This document shows, piece by piece, positions 25,233-34,880 of a stretch of 64,000 nt of DNA. This DNA is from Marinococcus sp. PL1-022 (GTDB lineage Bacteria; Bacillota; Bacilli; Bacillales; Marinococcaceae): NCBI RefSeq assembly GCF_033845285.1, contig NZ_JAWXCX010000001.1, forward strand, positions 2,495,495 through 2,559,494. The letters run 5' to 3'. The notes beneath the pieces are model-generated. The model saw only the letters and a program-made list of their open reading frames with translations, searched no databases and was not told the DNA's origin. Each line of letters begins with the position of its first letter. Position 1 is the first letter of the stretch. The position numbers and the translations under genes are program-made.

Positions 25233-26717
25233 ATGGGAACTTTTGACGGAATTTTAAGCGGCCTCAGTGTCGCTTTCAGTGTACAGGGAATGCTGTTTGT
25301 ATTGATTGGCGTTTTCGCCGGAACATTTATTGGAATGATGCCCGGGCTTGGGCCTATCAGTGCAATCGCCATCATGATTCCGCTGACATACAATATGGAT
25401 CCCACCGTTGCTCTCGTCCTGATGGCCGGTGTGTATTACGGCGCTGTGTTTGGAGGCTCCACCTCCTCCATTCTCTTGAATGCCCCGGGAATCTCGGGCA
25501 CCGTCGCTACCGCTTTTGACGGCTACCCGATGGCCCAGAACGGCCAGGCGGGAAAAGCGCTTGCGATTGCAGCCATTTCCTCCTTTGCCGGCGGTACAGT
25601 GAGTGTTGTTCTGCTGATGCTGTTCGCTCCGCTTCTGGCCAGCGTCGCCATTGTGTTTGGCCCGCCCGAATACTTTGCCCTGATGCTGCTCGGGTTAACC
25701 GCGATAGCGAGCTTATCCGACGGCTCGACGATTAAAGCACTTATTTCTGCAGTACTCGGTATCATGTTTGTCACCATTGGCATGGACAGCCAGACAGGAA
25801 CGACGCGGTTTACATTCAATAATCCGAACCTGCTCGAAGGCATTGATTTTCTCGTGATCGCTCTGGGCCTGTTTGCCATTGCTGAAATCTGCAATCTGAT
25901 TGTCAACCGGAAAAAGACACTTAAAAACCAGGGCAATATTGGAAGCCTGAAGCTTTCCAAACAGGACTTCAAGGATATGAGCGGCCCAATGACCCGTCAG
26001 TCCTTCCTTGGGTTTCTTCTCGGGGTGCTCCCGGGCGCTGGTGCTACCATTGCTTCGTTTATCGGTTATATTACGGAAAAGAAAATCGCCAAACGTCCCG
26101 AAGAATTCGGGAAAGGCGCAGTGAAGGGGATCGCTGCTCCGGAAACCGCCAATAACGCCGCTACAAGTGGTGCGTTTGTGCCTCTGCTCAGCCTTGGTAT
26201 TCCCGGTTCCGGAACGACAGCCGTCCTGCTCGGCGCCCTGCTTGTACTGAACGTGCCGCCGGGGCCGCTGTTAATCGAAGAGCAGCCTGACCTGTTCTGG
26301 GGCGTTATCATCAGTATGTATATCGGCAACGTATTTCTGCTGATCCTGAACCTGCCGCTTATTCCATACATTGCTAAAGTGCTGTTGATTCCGCGCCCGA
26401 TGCTGATTTCGCTCGTGATTATGTTCAGCATGATCGGGGTGTACTCTATCAGCTTCAGCACGTTTGACCTTTATTTACTGCTTGCGTTTGGTGTGCTCGG
26501 CTATTTGATGAAGCTGTACAATTTCCCGGCAGCCCCGCTGATTTTGGCATTTATCCTCGGCGGGATGATGGAGGAATCCTTCCGTCAGGCCATGACTATT
26601 GCCAATGACGATTTAACGGTCTTTTTCACCCGGCCGATCGCCCTCAGCATGATGATTGTCGCTCTTCTATCCTTCCTTGTTCCAATCATTCGCCAGAAAA
26701 GGACAACTTCTGCATAA
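25233..26717 (+). CDS. tctA: Tripartite tricarboxylate transporter large subunit TctA, first copy
   Basis: 494 residues with about eleven or twelve hydrophobic segments. GMMPGLGPISAIAIMIPLTY, YYGAVFGGSTSSILLNAPG and SFLGFLLGVLPGAGATIASF are TctA family signatures, including the duplicated Gly-Pro loops. It forms the membrane transport channel driven by an ion gradient. Starts 16 bases after tctB with a GAAAGGAGG site. The operon ends in a strong bidirectional terminator. Confidence 0.93.
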   Translation: MGTFDGILSGLSVAFSVQGMLFVLIGVFAGTFIGMMPGLGPISAIAIMIPLTYNMDPTVALVLMAGVYYGAVFGGSTSSILLNAPGISGTVATAFDGYPMAQNGQAGKALAIAAISSFAGGTVSVVLLMLFAPLLASVAIVFGPPEYFALMLLGLTAIASLSDGSTIKALISAVLGIMFVTIGMDSQTGTTRFTFNNPNLLEGIDFLVIALGLFAIAEICNLIVNRKKTLKNQGNIGSLKLSKQDFKDMSGPMTRQSFLGFLLGVLPGAGATIASFIGYITEKKIAKRPEEFGKGAVKGIAAPETANNAATSGAFVPLLSLGIPGSGTTAVLLGALLVLNVPPGPLLIEEQPDLFWGVIISMYIGNVFLLILNLPLIPYIAKVLLIPRPMLISLVIMFSMIGVYSISFSTFDLYLLLAFGVLGYLMKLYNFPAAPLILAFILGGMMEESFRQAMTIANDDLTVFFTRPIALSMMIVALLSFLVPIIRQKRTTSA

Positions 26718-26744
26718 AAAAACCCGGGCCTCCCGGGTTTTTTT
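26716..26744. terminator. Bidirectional terminator between tctA and the M20 hydrolase gene
   Basis: AAACCCGGG and CCCGGGTTT pair around a three-base loop, with A and T runs on either side, serving both converging genes. Confidence 0.9.
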
Positions 26745-26747
26745 GCG

Positions 26748-28028
26748 TCAGCTGTTGATTTTATCCGCTGCATGCTTCAGTTGATACTCCTTCATGTTTC
26801 CGGCAATCTGCTTCACTGTTTCATAGTAAAGCTTCGTACCTTCGATAATATCTTCATCTGTGCTGTACTCAAGCGGATTGTGGCTGATGCCGTCTTTGCA
26901 GCGCACAAAAATCATGCCGTAGTCGCACACCTTCGATATTGGCATCGCATCATGAAACGGGCCGCTCATCAGCTTCGGCGCTTCCATCTTCAATCGTCCG
27001 GCCTGCTCTGCCATGATACTCTGGATCCACTCTGCGCAGTATCTTGGATCACTGTTTGTATCCTCCTGAATATCAAGCTCCAGGCCGTGCCTTGCGGCAA
27101 TAGCTTCAAGCTCCACACGCAATTCGCTCTCGCACTCATTTCGCCGCTCAAGGTCAATATCGCGAAGATCGACCGTAAACTTTACTTCTTCGGGAATGAT
27201 ATTCCGGGAGTTCGGAAACACTTTTATGTTCCCAACCGTGCCGATCGTTGGGGCCGGCTGCCGTTTTCCGACAATGGTATTAAGCGCCGTTGTCGCCTCA
27301 CTGGCACCCAGCAGGGCGTCCCGCCGGAGATGCATCGGCACAGAGCCCGCGTGCCCCGCGAATCCTTTATAGGTGACCGTGAGCCAGAGCGGGCCCGAGA
27401 TACCGGTTACAATACCCACCGCCGCTCCTTTATCTTCAAGCACCGGACCCTGCTCAATATGCATCTCCAGAAATGCGAAAAGCTGCTCAGGATCATAGGC
27501 AGCGAGATGAACCCGCTCCGGATCAAGCCCCATTTCTTCCAGCGCCTGCCGCCTTGTGATTCCGTCTTCATCTTCCCGTTCGAGCTCGCCTTCTTCAAGC
27601 TCGCCGATCAATCCGCGGGAGCCGAAAATCCCTTTGTTAAACCGGGAGCCTTCTTCATCGCTGAAGGCGATCACTTCAATGGGACCTTCAAATGTATGTT
27701 CTTCTTCAACCAGGGTCTGGACCGACTCCAGGGCACCGAGCACGCCTATGGCTCCGTCAAAGCGGCCGCCATAGGGCTGGCTGTCAATATGCGAGCCGAG
27801 CATAAAGATCGGGAGGGAAGAATCCCGGCCCTCCAGCCGGCCGATCAGGTTTCCCACTTCATCGATCCTCGTCGCAAGTCCGGTCTCTTTCATCCAGGAC
27901 TCCACGAGAGCCATCCCCTCCTGGTCCTTCTTCGAATGGGCAAGCCTCCGCACGCCCGTTTTCCCAATCCGTCCAATCTCTGCAAGCTCATGCACGCGTC
28001 TCGTGAGACGTGCTGTATTAACTCCCAT
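26748..28028 (-). CDS. M20-family Zn-dependent amidase (N-carbamoyl amino acid hydrolase / allantoate amidohydrolase-like)
   Basis: 426 residues. Metal ligands appear in GSHIDSQPYGGRFDG (about residue 80), FSDEEGSRF (about 123), EMHIEQGP (about 188) and ISHNPLEY near the end, the pattern of hydantoinase/carbamoylase amidases. The dimerisation domain has GFAGHAGSVPM. The family removes a carbamoyl group from N-carbamoyl amino acids or splits allantoate. Beside the pyrimidine genes it may act as a beta-ureidopropionase or on a related carbamoyl compound, in parallel with the nitrilase-type enzyme. Transcribed divergently from the transaminase. Confidence 0.88.
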   Translation of the reverse strand: MGVNTARLTRRVHELAEIGRIGKTGVRRLAHSKKDQEGMALVESWMKETGLATRIDEVGNLIGRLEGRDSSLPIFMLGSHIDSQPYGGRFDGAIGVLGALESVQTLVEEEHTFEGPIEVIAFSDEEGSRFNKGIFGSRGLIGELEEGELEREDEDGITRRQALEEMGLDPERVHLAAYDPEQLFAFLEMHIEQGPVLEDKGAAVGIVTGISGPLWLTVTYKGFAGHAGSVPMHLRRDALLGASEATTALNTIVGKRQPAPTIGTVGNIKVFPNSRNIIPEEVKFTVDLRDIDLERRNECESELRVELEAIAARHGLELDIQEDTNSDPRYCAEWIQSIMAEQAGRLKMEAPKLMSGPFHDAMPISKVCDYGMIFVRCKDGISHNPLEYSTDEDIIEGTKLYYETVKQIAGNMKEYQLKHAADKINS

Positions 28029-28091
28029 TGGTTCATCCCCTTCCAGGCTTCATGCTTTTATTTTATCGGTTTTCTTTTCCCAGGGCGTACA

Positions 28092-28100
28092 ACAAAATGT
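28092..28100 (-). promoter_or_regulatory. ACATTTTGT element, copy 1
   Basis: Reverse-strand ACATTTTGT between the divergent M20 hydrolase and transaminase genes. The same nine bases recur at 29680 and 38379 in the other two control regions of the pyrimidine cluster. Candidate binding site for the cluster regulator. Confidence 0.4.
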
Positions 28101-28201
28101 TAAATTATTCTGACTTCTTTTACACAATCTGTATCATGCTTCTTTCCGCCTTTCGGGCTACCATATTATTATGCAAGCATATGAAAGGAGCGTTTCACGA
28201 C

Positions 28202-29578
28202 ATGAATCATACCGATAAACAGACCGTTTCCGCAGAAAAAGACATGCTTCTGAATCAGGATCGTGCCTTTTTATGGCACCATATGGCTCCTCACAATGAT
28301 CACCCGGCTATTTTCACCGAAAGCGACAATGTGTACCTTACAGATATCGACGGCAACTCCTACATTGATGGGATGGCCGGACTCTGGTGTGTAAATGTTG
28401 GCCACGGAAGAACTTCCATCGCGGAAGCGGCGGCAAAGCAGCTCAGTACGATGTCCTTTACACCCATGACCAACAGCCACAAGCCGGCCATTCAGCTGGC
28501 GGCAAAATTAAACGACTGGCTTGACGGCCACTACCGCATCTTTTTTTCCAATTCCGGCTCCGATGCCAATGAAGTCGCCTTTAAAATTGCCAGGCAGTAT
28601 TTCACCCAGACCGGCAAGCCGAAAAAATATAAATTCATTTCCCGCTACCGGGCCTATCACGGAAATTCGATGGGTGCTCTGGGTGCAACCGGCCAGGCTG
28701 ACCGGAAAGCAAGCTACGAGCCGGTCGCCGAAGGCTTCCGCCACGCAGCCCCGCCTTACTGCTACCGGTGTCCGTTTGGCAAAGAGCCGGACAGCTGCTC
28801 GCTCGAATGCGCTTCTTCCATTGAACAGACCATCATCTGGGAAGGCGCTGATACAGTCGCCGGAGTGATTGTGGAGCCGGTAATTACCGGTGGCGGCGTC
28901 ATCACGCCGCCTGAGTCTTACCTGCAGAAGGTACAGGAAATCTGTCAAAAGCATGATGTTCTCTTAATAGTTGATGAAGTTATCTGCGGGTTTGGGCGGT
29001 CGGGAGAAGCCTTCGGCCATAAAAATTTCGGCGTGCAGCCTGACATCGTTACCATGGCGAAGGGGATAACGAGCGCCTACGCCCCTTTATCTGCTACAGC
29101 TGTTTCCAATGATTTATATGAATCGTTCAAATCCGGGGCTCCCCAAAGTCATTTCCGGCATGTGAATACCTTTGGAGGCAACCCGATGTCTTGTGCCGTC
29201 GCGCTCGAAAACATCGATATTCTCGAACGCGAAGACCTTGTCGCAAAAGCCAAAAGCACCGGCAGCTACCTACAGGAGCAGCTCGAATCCTTTCACCATT
29301 TCCCTGCCGTTGGAGACATCCGCACGTTCGGCCTGATGGCAGGCATCGAGCTTGTGACAGATAAAATAACGAAGGAGCCGGCACCACCGGAATTCATGCA
29401 GCAGGTGCTCGGCTACTGTAAACAGCACGGGGTCATGATCGGCAAAAACAGCGATACCGTTCCTGAGCATAACAACGTGTTAACCATCTCTCCCCCGTTT
29501 ATTATTTCCCATGAACAGATTGATACAATCGTAGCGACGCTTCGTGAAGCAATCATCTACGCCTCACCGTCCGCCTGA
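28202..29578 (+). CDS. Class III aminotransferase, probable beta-alanine/omega-amino acid:pyruvate transaminase
   Basis: 458 residues. PLP-dependent fold type I: NSGSDANEVAFKIARQY (about residue 118), YRAYHGNSMGALGATG, the cofactor Asp in LIVDEVICGFGRSGEAFG (about 256), and the Schiff-base Lys in TMAKGITSAY (about 285). The family moves an amino group from omega-amino acids such as beta-alanine, giving malonate semialdehyde. This would be the last step of uracil breakdown in this cluster. ATG 28202 follows GAAAGGAG; the longer open frame from 28028 has no ribosome site. Confidence 0.88.
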   Translation: MNHTDKQTVSAEKDMLLNQDRAFLWHHMAPHNDHPAIFTESDNVYLTDIDGNSYIDGMAGLWCVNVGHGRTSIAEAAAKQLSTMSFTPMTNSHKPAIQLAAKLNDWLDGHYRIFFSNSGSDANEVAFKIARQYFTQTGKPKKYKFISRYRAYHGNSMGALGATGQADRKASYEPVAEGFRHAAPPYCYRCPFGKEPDSCSLECASSIEQTIIWEGADTVAGVIVEPVITGGGVITPPESYLQKVQEICQKHDVLLIVDEVICGFGRSGEAFGHKNFGVQPDIVTMAKGITSAYAPLSATAVSNDLYESFKSGAPQSHFRHVNTFGGNPMSCAVALENIDILEREDLVAKAKSTGSYLQEQLESFHHFPAVGDIRTFGLMAGIELVTDKITKEPAPPEFMQQVLGYCKQHGVMIGKNSDTVPEHNNVLTISPPFIISHEQIDTIVATLREAIIYASPSA

Positions 29579-29602
29579 CCGCCTCCGGGTGGTCTTTTTA
29601 TT
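29577..29602 (+). terminator. Terminator of the transaminase gene
   Basis: GACCGCC pairs with GGTGGTC (one G-T pair) around TCCG, followed by TTTTTA. The stem begins at the stop codon. Confidence 0.7.
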
Positions 29603-29664
29603 TTCCGCTTAAAGTCGGTTTACTAATTTGTATGTAAGATTTTGTGACCGTCCCGTCCCCTGCC

Positions 29665-29690
29665 GGACAAAGCTTATTTACATTTTGTCC
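29665..29690. promoter_or_regulatory. Inverted repeat and ACATTTTGT copy 2 upstream of the pyrimidine operon
   Basis: GGACAAA (29665-29671) and TTTGTCC (29684-29690) form a perfect 7-base inverted repeat with a 12-base gap, and the right arm overlaps ACATTTTGT (29680-29688). A TATACT -10 box lies downstream at 29744-29749 without a good -35 box, which is typical of an activator-dependent promoter. Confidence 0.5.
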
Positions 29691-29782
29691 AACAAGGTCC
29701 TCCATTATCCGACGGAATGTCACATGCTTTTTTCAGAAAATTCTATACTATTGAAAAAACAAACTGAAAGGGGATTGATTGC

Positions 29783-30670
29783 ATGACAGATCAGGTCCGT
29801 ATAGGAGTCATCCAGGCTTCCAACGACGTCGAGGGCAGTGCTTCAGTTCAGGAGCATAAAGACAAAGCGATTGAAAAACATGTACGCATGGTTCGTGAGG
29901 CCGCCGCCAAAGGAGCACAGATTATCGGGCTCCAGGAAATATTCTACGGGCCTTATTTCTGCTCCGAACAGTCGATGAAGTGGTACGAAGCAGCCGAACA
30001 GGTTCCGGAAGGGCCAACTACCAGGCTCTTCCAGGATCTCGCTAAAGAGCTTGGCACCGTGATTGTGCTTCCTGTCTATGAACGCGAAGGCATCGCTGCT
30101 TATTATAATACCGCCGCCGTCATCGATGCAGACGGCTCGTACTTAGGAAAATACCGAAAAAATCATATCCCTCATGTTGCTGCCGGCAACGAAGGCTACG
30201 GTTTCTGGGAAAAATTCTATTTTAAACCGGGCAATCTCGGATATCCAGTATTTGACACGGCTTATGCGAAGGTCGGCGTCTACATCTGCTACGACCGGCA
30301 CTTCCCGGAGGGCGCCCGGCTGTTGGGGCTGAACGGTGCCGAAGTGGTGTTCAATCCATCGGCTACAGTCGCCGGCACCTCCGAGTACCTCTGGAAGCTC
30401 GAACAGCCGGCCCACGCCGTGGCGAACGGTTATTACCTGGCTGCAATCAACAGAGTCGGCTACGAAGCCCCGTGGAACATGGGTGAATTTTACGGCCAGT
30501 CCTACGTGGTGGACCCCCGTGGTGACTTTGTCAGCATCGCAAGCCGTGATCAGGATGAAGTTCTTGTCGCAGATATGGATAAAGAAATGATCCGGGAGGT
30601 GCGCAATGCCTGGCAGTTCTACCGCGACCGCCGGCCCGAAACATACGGGTCCATGAGCGCCCTACTTTAA
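29783..30670 (+). CDS. Nitrilase-superfamily beta-ureidopropionase (N-carbamoyl-beta-alanine amidohydrolase)
   Basis: 295 residues. Catalytic triad: Glu in GLQEIFYGPYF (about residue 53), Lys in YRKNHIP (about 129) and Cys in GVYICYDRHFPEGARLLGL (about 168). It hydrolyses N-carbamoyl-beta-alanine to beta-alanine, CO2 and ammonia, the third step of reductive pyrimidine breakdown. This assignment rests on the family type plus its place right before preT, preA and dihydropyrimidinase; N-carbamoylputrescine amidase is a related alternative that the context disfavours. First gene of the operon, with an AAAGGGG site. Confidence 0.88.
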   Translation: MTDQVRIGVIQASNDVEGSASVQEHKDKAIEKHVRMVREAAAKGAQIIGLQEIFYGPYFCSEQSMKWYEAAEQVPEGPTTRLFQDLAKELGTVIVLPVYEREGIAAYYNTAAVIDADGSYLGKYRKNHIPHVAAGNEGYGFWEKFYFKPGNLGYPVFDTAYAKVGVYICYDRHFPEGARLLGLNGAEVVFNPSATVAGTSEYLWKLEQPAHAVANGYYLAAINRVGYEAPWNMGEFYGQSYVVDPRGDFVSIASRDQDEVLVADMDKEMIREVRNAWQFYRDRRPETYGSMSALL

Positions 30671-30690
30671 AACCCGAAAGGAGTTTTACC

Positions 30691-32064
30691 ATGTCCAATC
30701 ACCGCTCGGATGCATGGATTTCCACCGAACAGCTGCAGGAGAATTTCGCTGAAGTGAACAGCCCCCTTTCAACGACCCATGCGGTCAAGGAATCGAACCG
30801 CTGCCTGTTTTGCTACGACGCACCCTGTATCCAGGCCTGTCCGACAGGCATAGACATTCCTTCTTTTATTAAAAAAATAGCCTCCGGCAATTTAAAAGGC
30901 TCCGCAGTCACTATTATGGATGCAAATCCCGTCGGAGCGAGCTGTGCACGTGTCTGCCCGACCGAGGAATTATGCGAGGGAGCCTGTGTATTAAACGGCG
31001 AATCAGAGCCGATCATGATTGGCGATCTGCAGCGCTACGCCACGGATTGGGCTATCCGCAATGAGCAGGTGCTGTTTGAAGCAGGCCCTTCGACATCCAA
31101 ACATGTCGCAATCGTCGGGAGCGGTCCCGCCGGTCTGGCAGCGGCCCGGGAGCTCGCCCGGTTTGGCCATCAGGTGACCATTTTTGAAGCCGACGACGAA
31201 CCCGGGGGGTTGAACCGTTACGGTATTGTTTCCTTCCGCCTCCCGGTTGATATCGTGCAATGGGAAATCAACCAGATTGTGAATATGGGCGTAACCATCC
31301 GCACGAACACCGCAGTCGGAAAAGACATTTCCCCGGAAGAGCTCCGGGAGCAGTTTGATTCCATCATTATCGCTGTCGGTATGGGAAGCGTTCCGGAGCT
31401 TCATATGGAAGGAGAGGACGCTTCCGGCGTATATGACGCTGTTGATTTTGTACGCTCCACCAAGGACGGCACGTTTTCCAATAATCTTGCCGGTAAGCGG
31501 GTGGCCGTCATCGGTGCCGGCAACACGGCCGTTGACGCAGCCACCTGCTCCACCCGCCTCGGTGCTGAACACGTCAGTATCGTTTACAGACGGACGAAAA
31601 ATGAAATGACCGCCTACCCGTTCGAATTTGAATTTGCCAAGCAGGACGGCATCGCCTTTCAATGGCTTACTTCCCCGGTGAAAATCGAAAAAAATGACCA
31701 GGGGGAAGTCAACGGTCTTGAATGCGTCCAGATGGAGCTTGGCGAAGCAGACCAGGACGGACGGCAGCGACCAGTACCCATCCAGAATTCCAATTTTATG
31801 ATGGATGTGGATGTCGTTATACGAGCCATCGGCCAGGAGCGGCTGCAGGATACAATTGCCATGTTCGGCCTTGATCACACGGACGGCGTTGTGACTGTCG
31901 ACGCCTCCTACGCCGCTTCTGAACCAAACCATTTTGCCGTCGGGGACGTCGTATTTGGCAGCGGCCAGGGAGAAGCGATGGTTGTCAGTGCCGCGGAGCA
32001 GGGAAAGCAGGCAGCCTATACGATTCACCAGCAGCTTTCGGCAGGCACTCAGGCAGCAGGCTGA
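30691..32064 (+). CDS. preT: NAD(P)H-dependent dihydropyrimidine dehydrogenase subunit PreT
   Basis: 457 residues. The N-terminal region carries iron-sulfur cysteines (CLFCYDAPCIQACPTGIDIP, about residues 37-56; CARVCPTEELCEGAC, about 88-102). FAD binding is at VGSGPAGLAAARELA (about 143) and NAD(P) binding at VIGAGNTAVDAA (about 276). The fold is that of the glutamate synthase small subunit. It passes electrons to PreA, which reduces uracil or thymine. It lies 20 bases after the beta-ureidopropionase gene and 25 before preA. Confidence 0.92.
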   Translation: MSNHRSDAWISTEQLQENFAEVNSPLSTTHAVKESNRCLFCYDAPCIQACPTGIDIPSFIKKIASGNLKGSAVTIMDANPVGASCARVCPTEELCEGACVLNGESEPIMIGDLQRYATDWAIRNEQVLFEAGPSTSKHVAIVGSGPAGLAAARELARFGHQVTIFEADDEPGGLNRYGIVSFRLPVDIVQWEINQIVNMGVTIRTNTAVGKDISPEELREQFDSIIIAVGMGSVPELHMEGEDASGVYDAVDFVRSTKDGTFSNNLAGKRVAVIGAGNTAVDAATCSTRLGAEHVSIVYRRTKNEMTAYPFEFEFAKQDGIAFQWLTSPVKIEKNDQGEVNGLECVQMELGEADQDGRQRPVPIQNSNFMMDVDVVIRAIGQERLQDTIAMFGLDHTDGVVTVDASYAASEPNHFAVGDVVFGSGQGEAMVVSAAEQGKQAAYTIHQQLSAGTQAAG

Positions 32065-32089
32065 ACCATAATCTGAAAGGAGTGTTTTT

Positions 32090-33367
32090 ATGGCAGATTT
32101 AACGACCAACGTCGCCGGCATCCGTTCCCCGAATCCCTTCTGGCTTGCCTCCGCGCCTCCAACCAACAGCGGGTACCAGGTACAGCGCGCTTTCGAAGCA
32201 GGCTGGGGCGGTGCTGTATGGAAAACGATGGGAGACCCTATCCTGAACGTTTCCTCCCGTTTTTCCGCTGTGTCCTTTGGCGGAAACCAGGTGGCCGGCT
32301 TCAACAATATTGAGTTGATTTCCGACCGGCCGCTTGAAGTGAACCTGCGGGAAATTGAAGAAACGAAACGACTTTACCCGGAGCATGCGATTATCGGTTC
32401 ATTAATGGTGGAACCAGACCGGGACAAGTGGCATGAAATCGTCAAAAGAGTCGAAGCAGCTGGGATCGACGGCCTCGAGCTCAACTTTGGCTGTCCGCAC
32501 GGGATGGCCGAGCGGGGAATGGGCTCAGCGTCCGGCCAGGTGCCGGAGCTCGTCCGCCAGCAGACGGCCTGGGTGAAGGAGGTGGCCCGGACGCCGGTGA
32601 TTGTCAAATTAACGCCGAACATTACAGACATTACGTTCACGGCTAAAGCCGCCGTCGAGGGCGGAGCCGATGCCGTCAGCATGATCAATACAATTAACAG
32701 CCTTTCCGGCGTCGATCTTGATTCCTGGAATACTATTCCGAATGTGGATGGCAAGGGTGCCCACGGCGGCTACTGCGGTCCCGCCGTCAAGCCGATCGCT
32801 TTGAATATGGTCGGGGAATGCGCCAGAACACCCGGAATCGACGTGCCAATTTCCGGCATGGGCGGCGTGTCCAGCTGGCAGGAAGCCGCGGAGTTTATGC
32901 TGATGGGCGCTTCGAACGTCCAGGTTTGTACGGCGGCGATGCATCACGGCTTCCGTATTGTTGAAGATATGATCGACGGCCTCAGCAACTACATGGACGA
33001 AAAAGGTCTTGCCTCTCTCGACCAGCTGATCGGGCAGACCGTGCCGAAGTATTCCGACTGGGGCGACCTCGATCTTACCTACCGTGTTGCCGCTAAAATC
33101 AATAATGATGTCTGTATTAACTGCAACAAGTGCTACATTGCCTGTGAAGATACGTCCCATCAGTGCATCGATATGCTAAAGGATGAGGACGGCAACGATA
33201 TACTGCGGGTGCGCGAGGATGACTGCGTTGGCTGTAATCTGTGCTCTATCGTCTGTCCGGTGGACGGCGCCATCGACATGGTCGAAGTCGCTAGAAAGGT
33301 CGGCGACGAACCGATGACATGGAACGAACGCCAGCAGCTGATGGCAGGTGCCGGATCTAATCAATAA
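32090..33367 (+). CDS. preA: Dihydropyrimidine dehydrogenase catalytic subunit PreA
   Basis: 425 residues. The FMN-binding dihydroorotate dehydrogenase-like barrel contains PFWLASAPPTNSG, ELNFGCPHGM (about residue 130), IVKLTPNITDI and CGPAVKPIAL (about 227). The C-terminal ferredoxin domain has two 4Fe-4S motifs, CINCNKCYIAC and CVGCNLCSIVCP. It reduces uracil or thymine to the 5,6-dihydro form using electrons from PreT. Good ribosome site AAAGGAG. Confidence 0.94.
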   Translation: MADLTTNVAGIRSPNPFWLASAPPTNSGYQVQRAFEAGWGGAVWKTMGDPILNVSSRFSAVSFGGNQVAGFNNIELISDRPLEVNLREIEETKRLYPEHAIIGSLMVEPDRDKWHEIVKRVEAAGIDGLELNFGCPHGMAERGMGSASGQVPELVRQQTAWVKEVARTPVIVKLTPNITDITFTAKAAVEGGADAVSMINTINSLSGVDLDSWNTIPNVDGKGAHGGYCGPAVKPIALNMVGECARTPGIDVPISGMGGVSSWQEAAEFMLMGASNVQVCTAAMHHGFRIVEDMIDGLSNYMDEKGLASLDQLIGQTVPKYSDWGDLDLTYRVAAKINNDVCINCNKCYIACEDTSHQCIDMLKDEDGNDILRVREDDCVGCNLCSIVCPVDGAIDMVEVARKVGDEPMTWNERQQLMAGAGSNQ

Positions 33368-33382
33368 CAGGAGGAGATTATT

Positions 33383-34804
33383 TTGGCAAAAACGATTATC
33401 AAAAACGGAACCGTTGTAACAGCGAGCGATGAATACAAGGCAGATATTCTGATCGAAGATGAAAAAATCACAACTATCGGCAAGGATCTCCAGGAAGACG
33501 GGGCAGAAACTGTCGACGCCTCCGGCCAGTACATTTTCCCGGGAGGAGTGGATCCGCACACCCACCTCGAAATGCCGTTTGGGGGGACCGTCTCCAAGGA
33601 TGATTTCGAAAGCGGATCCATCGCTGCCGCTTTTGGCGGGACAACGAGCGTGATCGACTTCTGCCTGACAAGCAAGGACAGGCCGCTCAGCTCCTCCATT
33701 CAGGAATGGCACGATAAATCCCAGGGACGTTCCGTGATTGATTACGGCTTTCATTTGATGATTACTCAAATGAATGACGACGTGCTTGATCAGCTTCCTT
33801 CAATCATTCAAAACGACGGCATTACTTCCTTCAAGGTATTTATGGCCTATAAAAATGTATTCCAGGCCGATGACGAAACGCTTTACCGCACGCTGCTTGC
33901 TGCCAAAGAGCTCGGGGCTCTCGTCATGGTCCATGCTGAAAACGGCGACGTGATTCAGCACTTAACAGAAGAAGCACTTGCTGCCGGAAACACCGAGCCT
34001 ATTTACCACGCCCGCACCCGACCATCCGAAATCGAAGGGGAAGCGACCGGCCGCGCGGCCCGCTTTACCGGGCTTGCCGACTCTCAGCTGTATGTTGTGC
34101 ATGTTTCCTGCGCCGATGCCGCGGAAGAAATCCGCAAAGCCCGCCGTAAAGGTGCCAACGTCTGGGGTGAAACGTGCCCGCAGTACCTCGTGCTTGATGA
34201 AAGCTACATGGACCAGCCTGGATTTGAAGGCGCCAAGTATGTATGGAGCCCGCCGCTTCGTGAAAAATGGAATCAGGAGGAGCTTTGGACGGCAATTAAA
34301 AACGGAGATCTTTCGACCATCGGATCCGATCAGTGCTCGTTTGACTTTAACGGCCAAAAGGACCTCGGCAAAGATGACTTCACAAAAATTCCAAACGGCG
34401 GCCCGATGATTGAAGACCGGATGAGTATTCTCTACTCGGAAGGAGTGGCCAAAGGAAGAATTTCGCGCCAGCAGTTTGTTGATATTACCTCGACGAAAAG
34501 CGCCAAGCTGTTCGGTCTCTATCCGGATAAAGGAACAATCTCCGTTGGCGCAGACGCCGACCTTGTGCTTTTCAATCCGGACGAAAGCCGGACCATTTCG
34601 GCTAAAACGCAGCACATGGCGGTTGACTATAACGCCTTTGAAGGCATGGAGGTGCAGGGCGTGATTGAGTCTACCATGGTACGCGGCCAGTTTGTTGTCC
34701 GCGACCGGAAGCTGGAGGCTGAACCTGGCTACGGGAAATACATGAAACGCAAGCCCTTCGCTTTAGGAAGCAGCCCTAAAACTGCTGCCTCCACGTCCGT
34801 TTAA
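33383..34804 (+). CDS. hydA: Dihydropyrimidinase
   Basis: 473 residues of the amidohydrolase superfamily. Metal ligands: GGVDPHTHLEMPFGGT (about residue 55), the carbamylated Lys in FKVFMAYKN (about 150), the His in VMVHAENGD, the His in YVVHVSC (about 238), and the Asp in GSDQCSFDF (about 315). It opens the dihydropyrimidine ring to N-carbamoyl-beta-alanine, step two of the pathway; hydantoinase activity is also common in the family. The start is TTG 33383, since AGGAGGAG lies at the right distance and no ATG is near. Confidence 0.94.
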   Translation: MAKTIIKNGTVVTASDEYKADILIEDEKITTIGKDLQEDGAETVDASGQYIFPGGVDPHTHLEMPFGGTVSKDDFESGSIAAAFGGTTSVIDFCLTSKDRPLSSSIQEWHDKSQGRSVIDYGFHLMITQMNDDVLDQLPSIIQNDGITSFKVFMAYKNVFQADDETLYRTLLAAKELGALVMVHAENGDVIQHLTEEALAAGNTEPIYHARTRPSEIEGEATGRAARFTGLADSQLYVVHVSCADAAEEIRKARRKGANVWGETCPQYLVLDESYMDQPGFEGAKYVWSPPLREKWNQEELWTAIKNGDLSTIGSDQCSFDFNGQKDLGKDDFTKIPNGGPMIEDRMSILYSEGVAKGRISRQQFVDITSTKSAKLFGLYPDKGTISVGADADLVLFNPDESRTISAKTQHMAVDYNAFEGMEVQGVIESTMVRGQFVVRDRKLEAEPGYGKYMKRKPFALGSSPKTAASTSV

Positions 34805-34880
34805 TGTAATCTGAGAACTCTTTTCCCTCTCGTCCTCTGTTTCTTTAGGACTGGTGATCGTCCATGACGCTGGTATGTTG

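Noticed and set aside
26772-28103. Long open frame (443 codons) on the forward strand opposite the M20 amidase gene
   Set aside because: It is a full antisense shadow of a gene with clear metal-binding motifs, and its translation resembles no family. Long antisense frames are common opposite GC-ending codons.
31003-32307. Long reverse open frame (434 codons) opposite preT
   Set aside because: The forward gene has complete iron-sulfur, FAD and NAD motifs; the reverse frame has none and no ribosome site.
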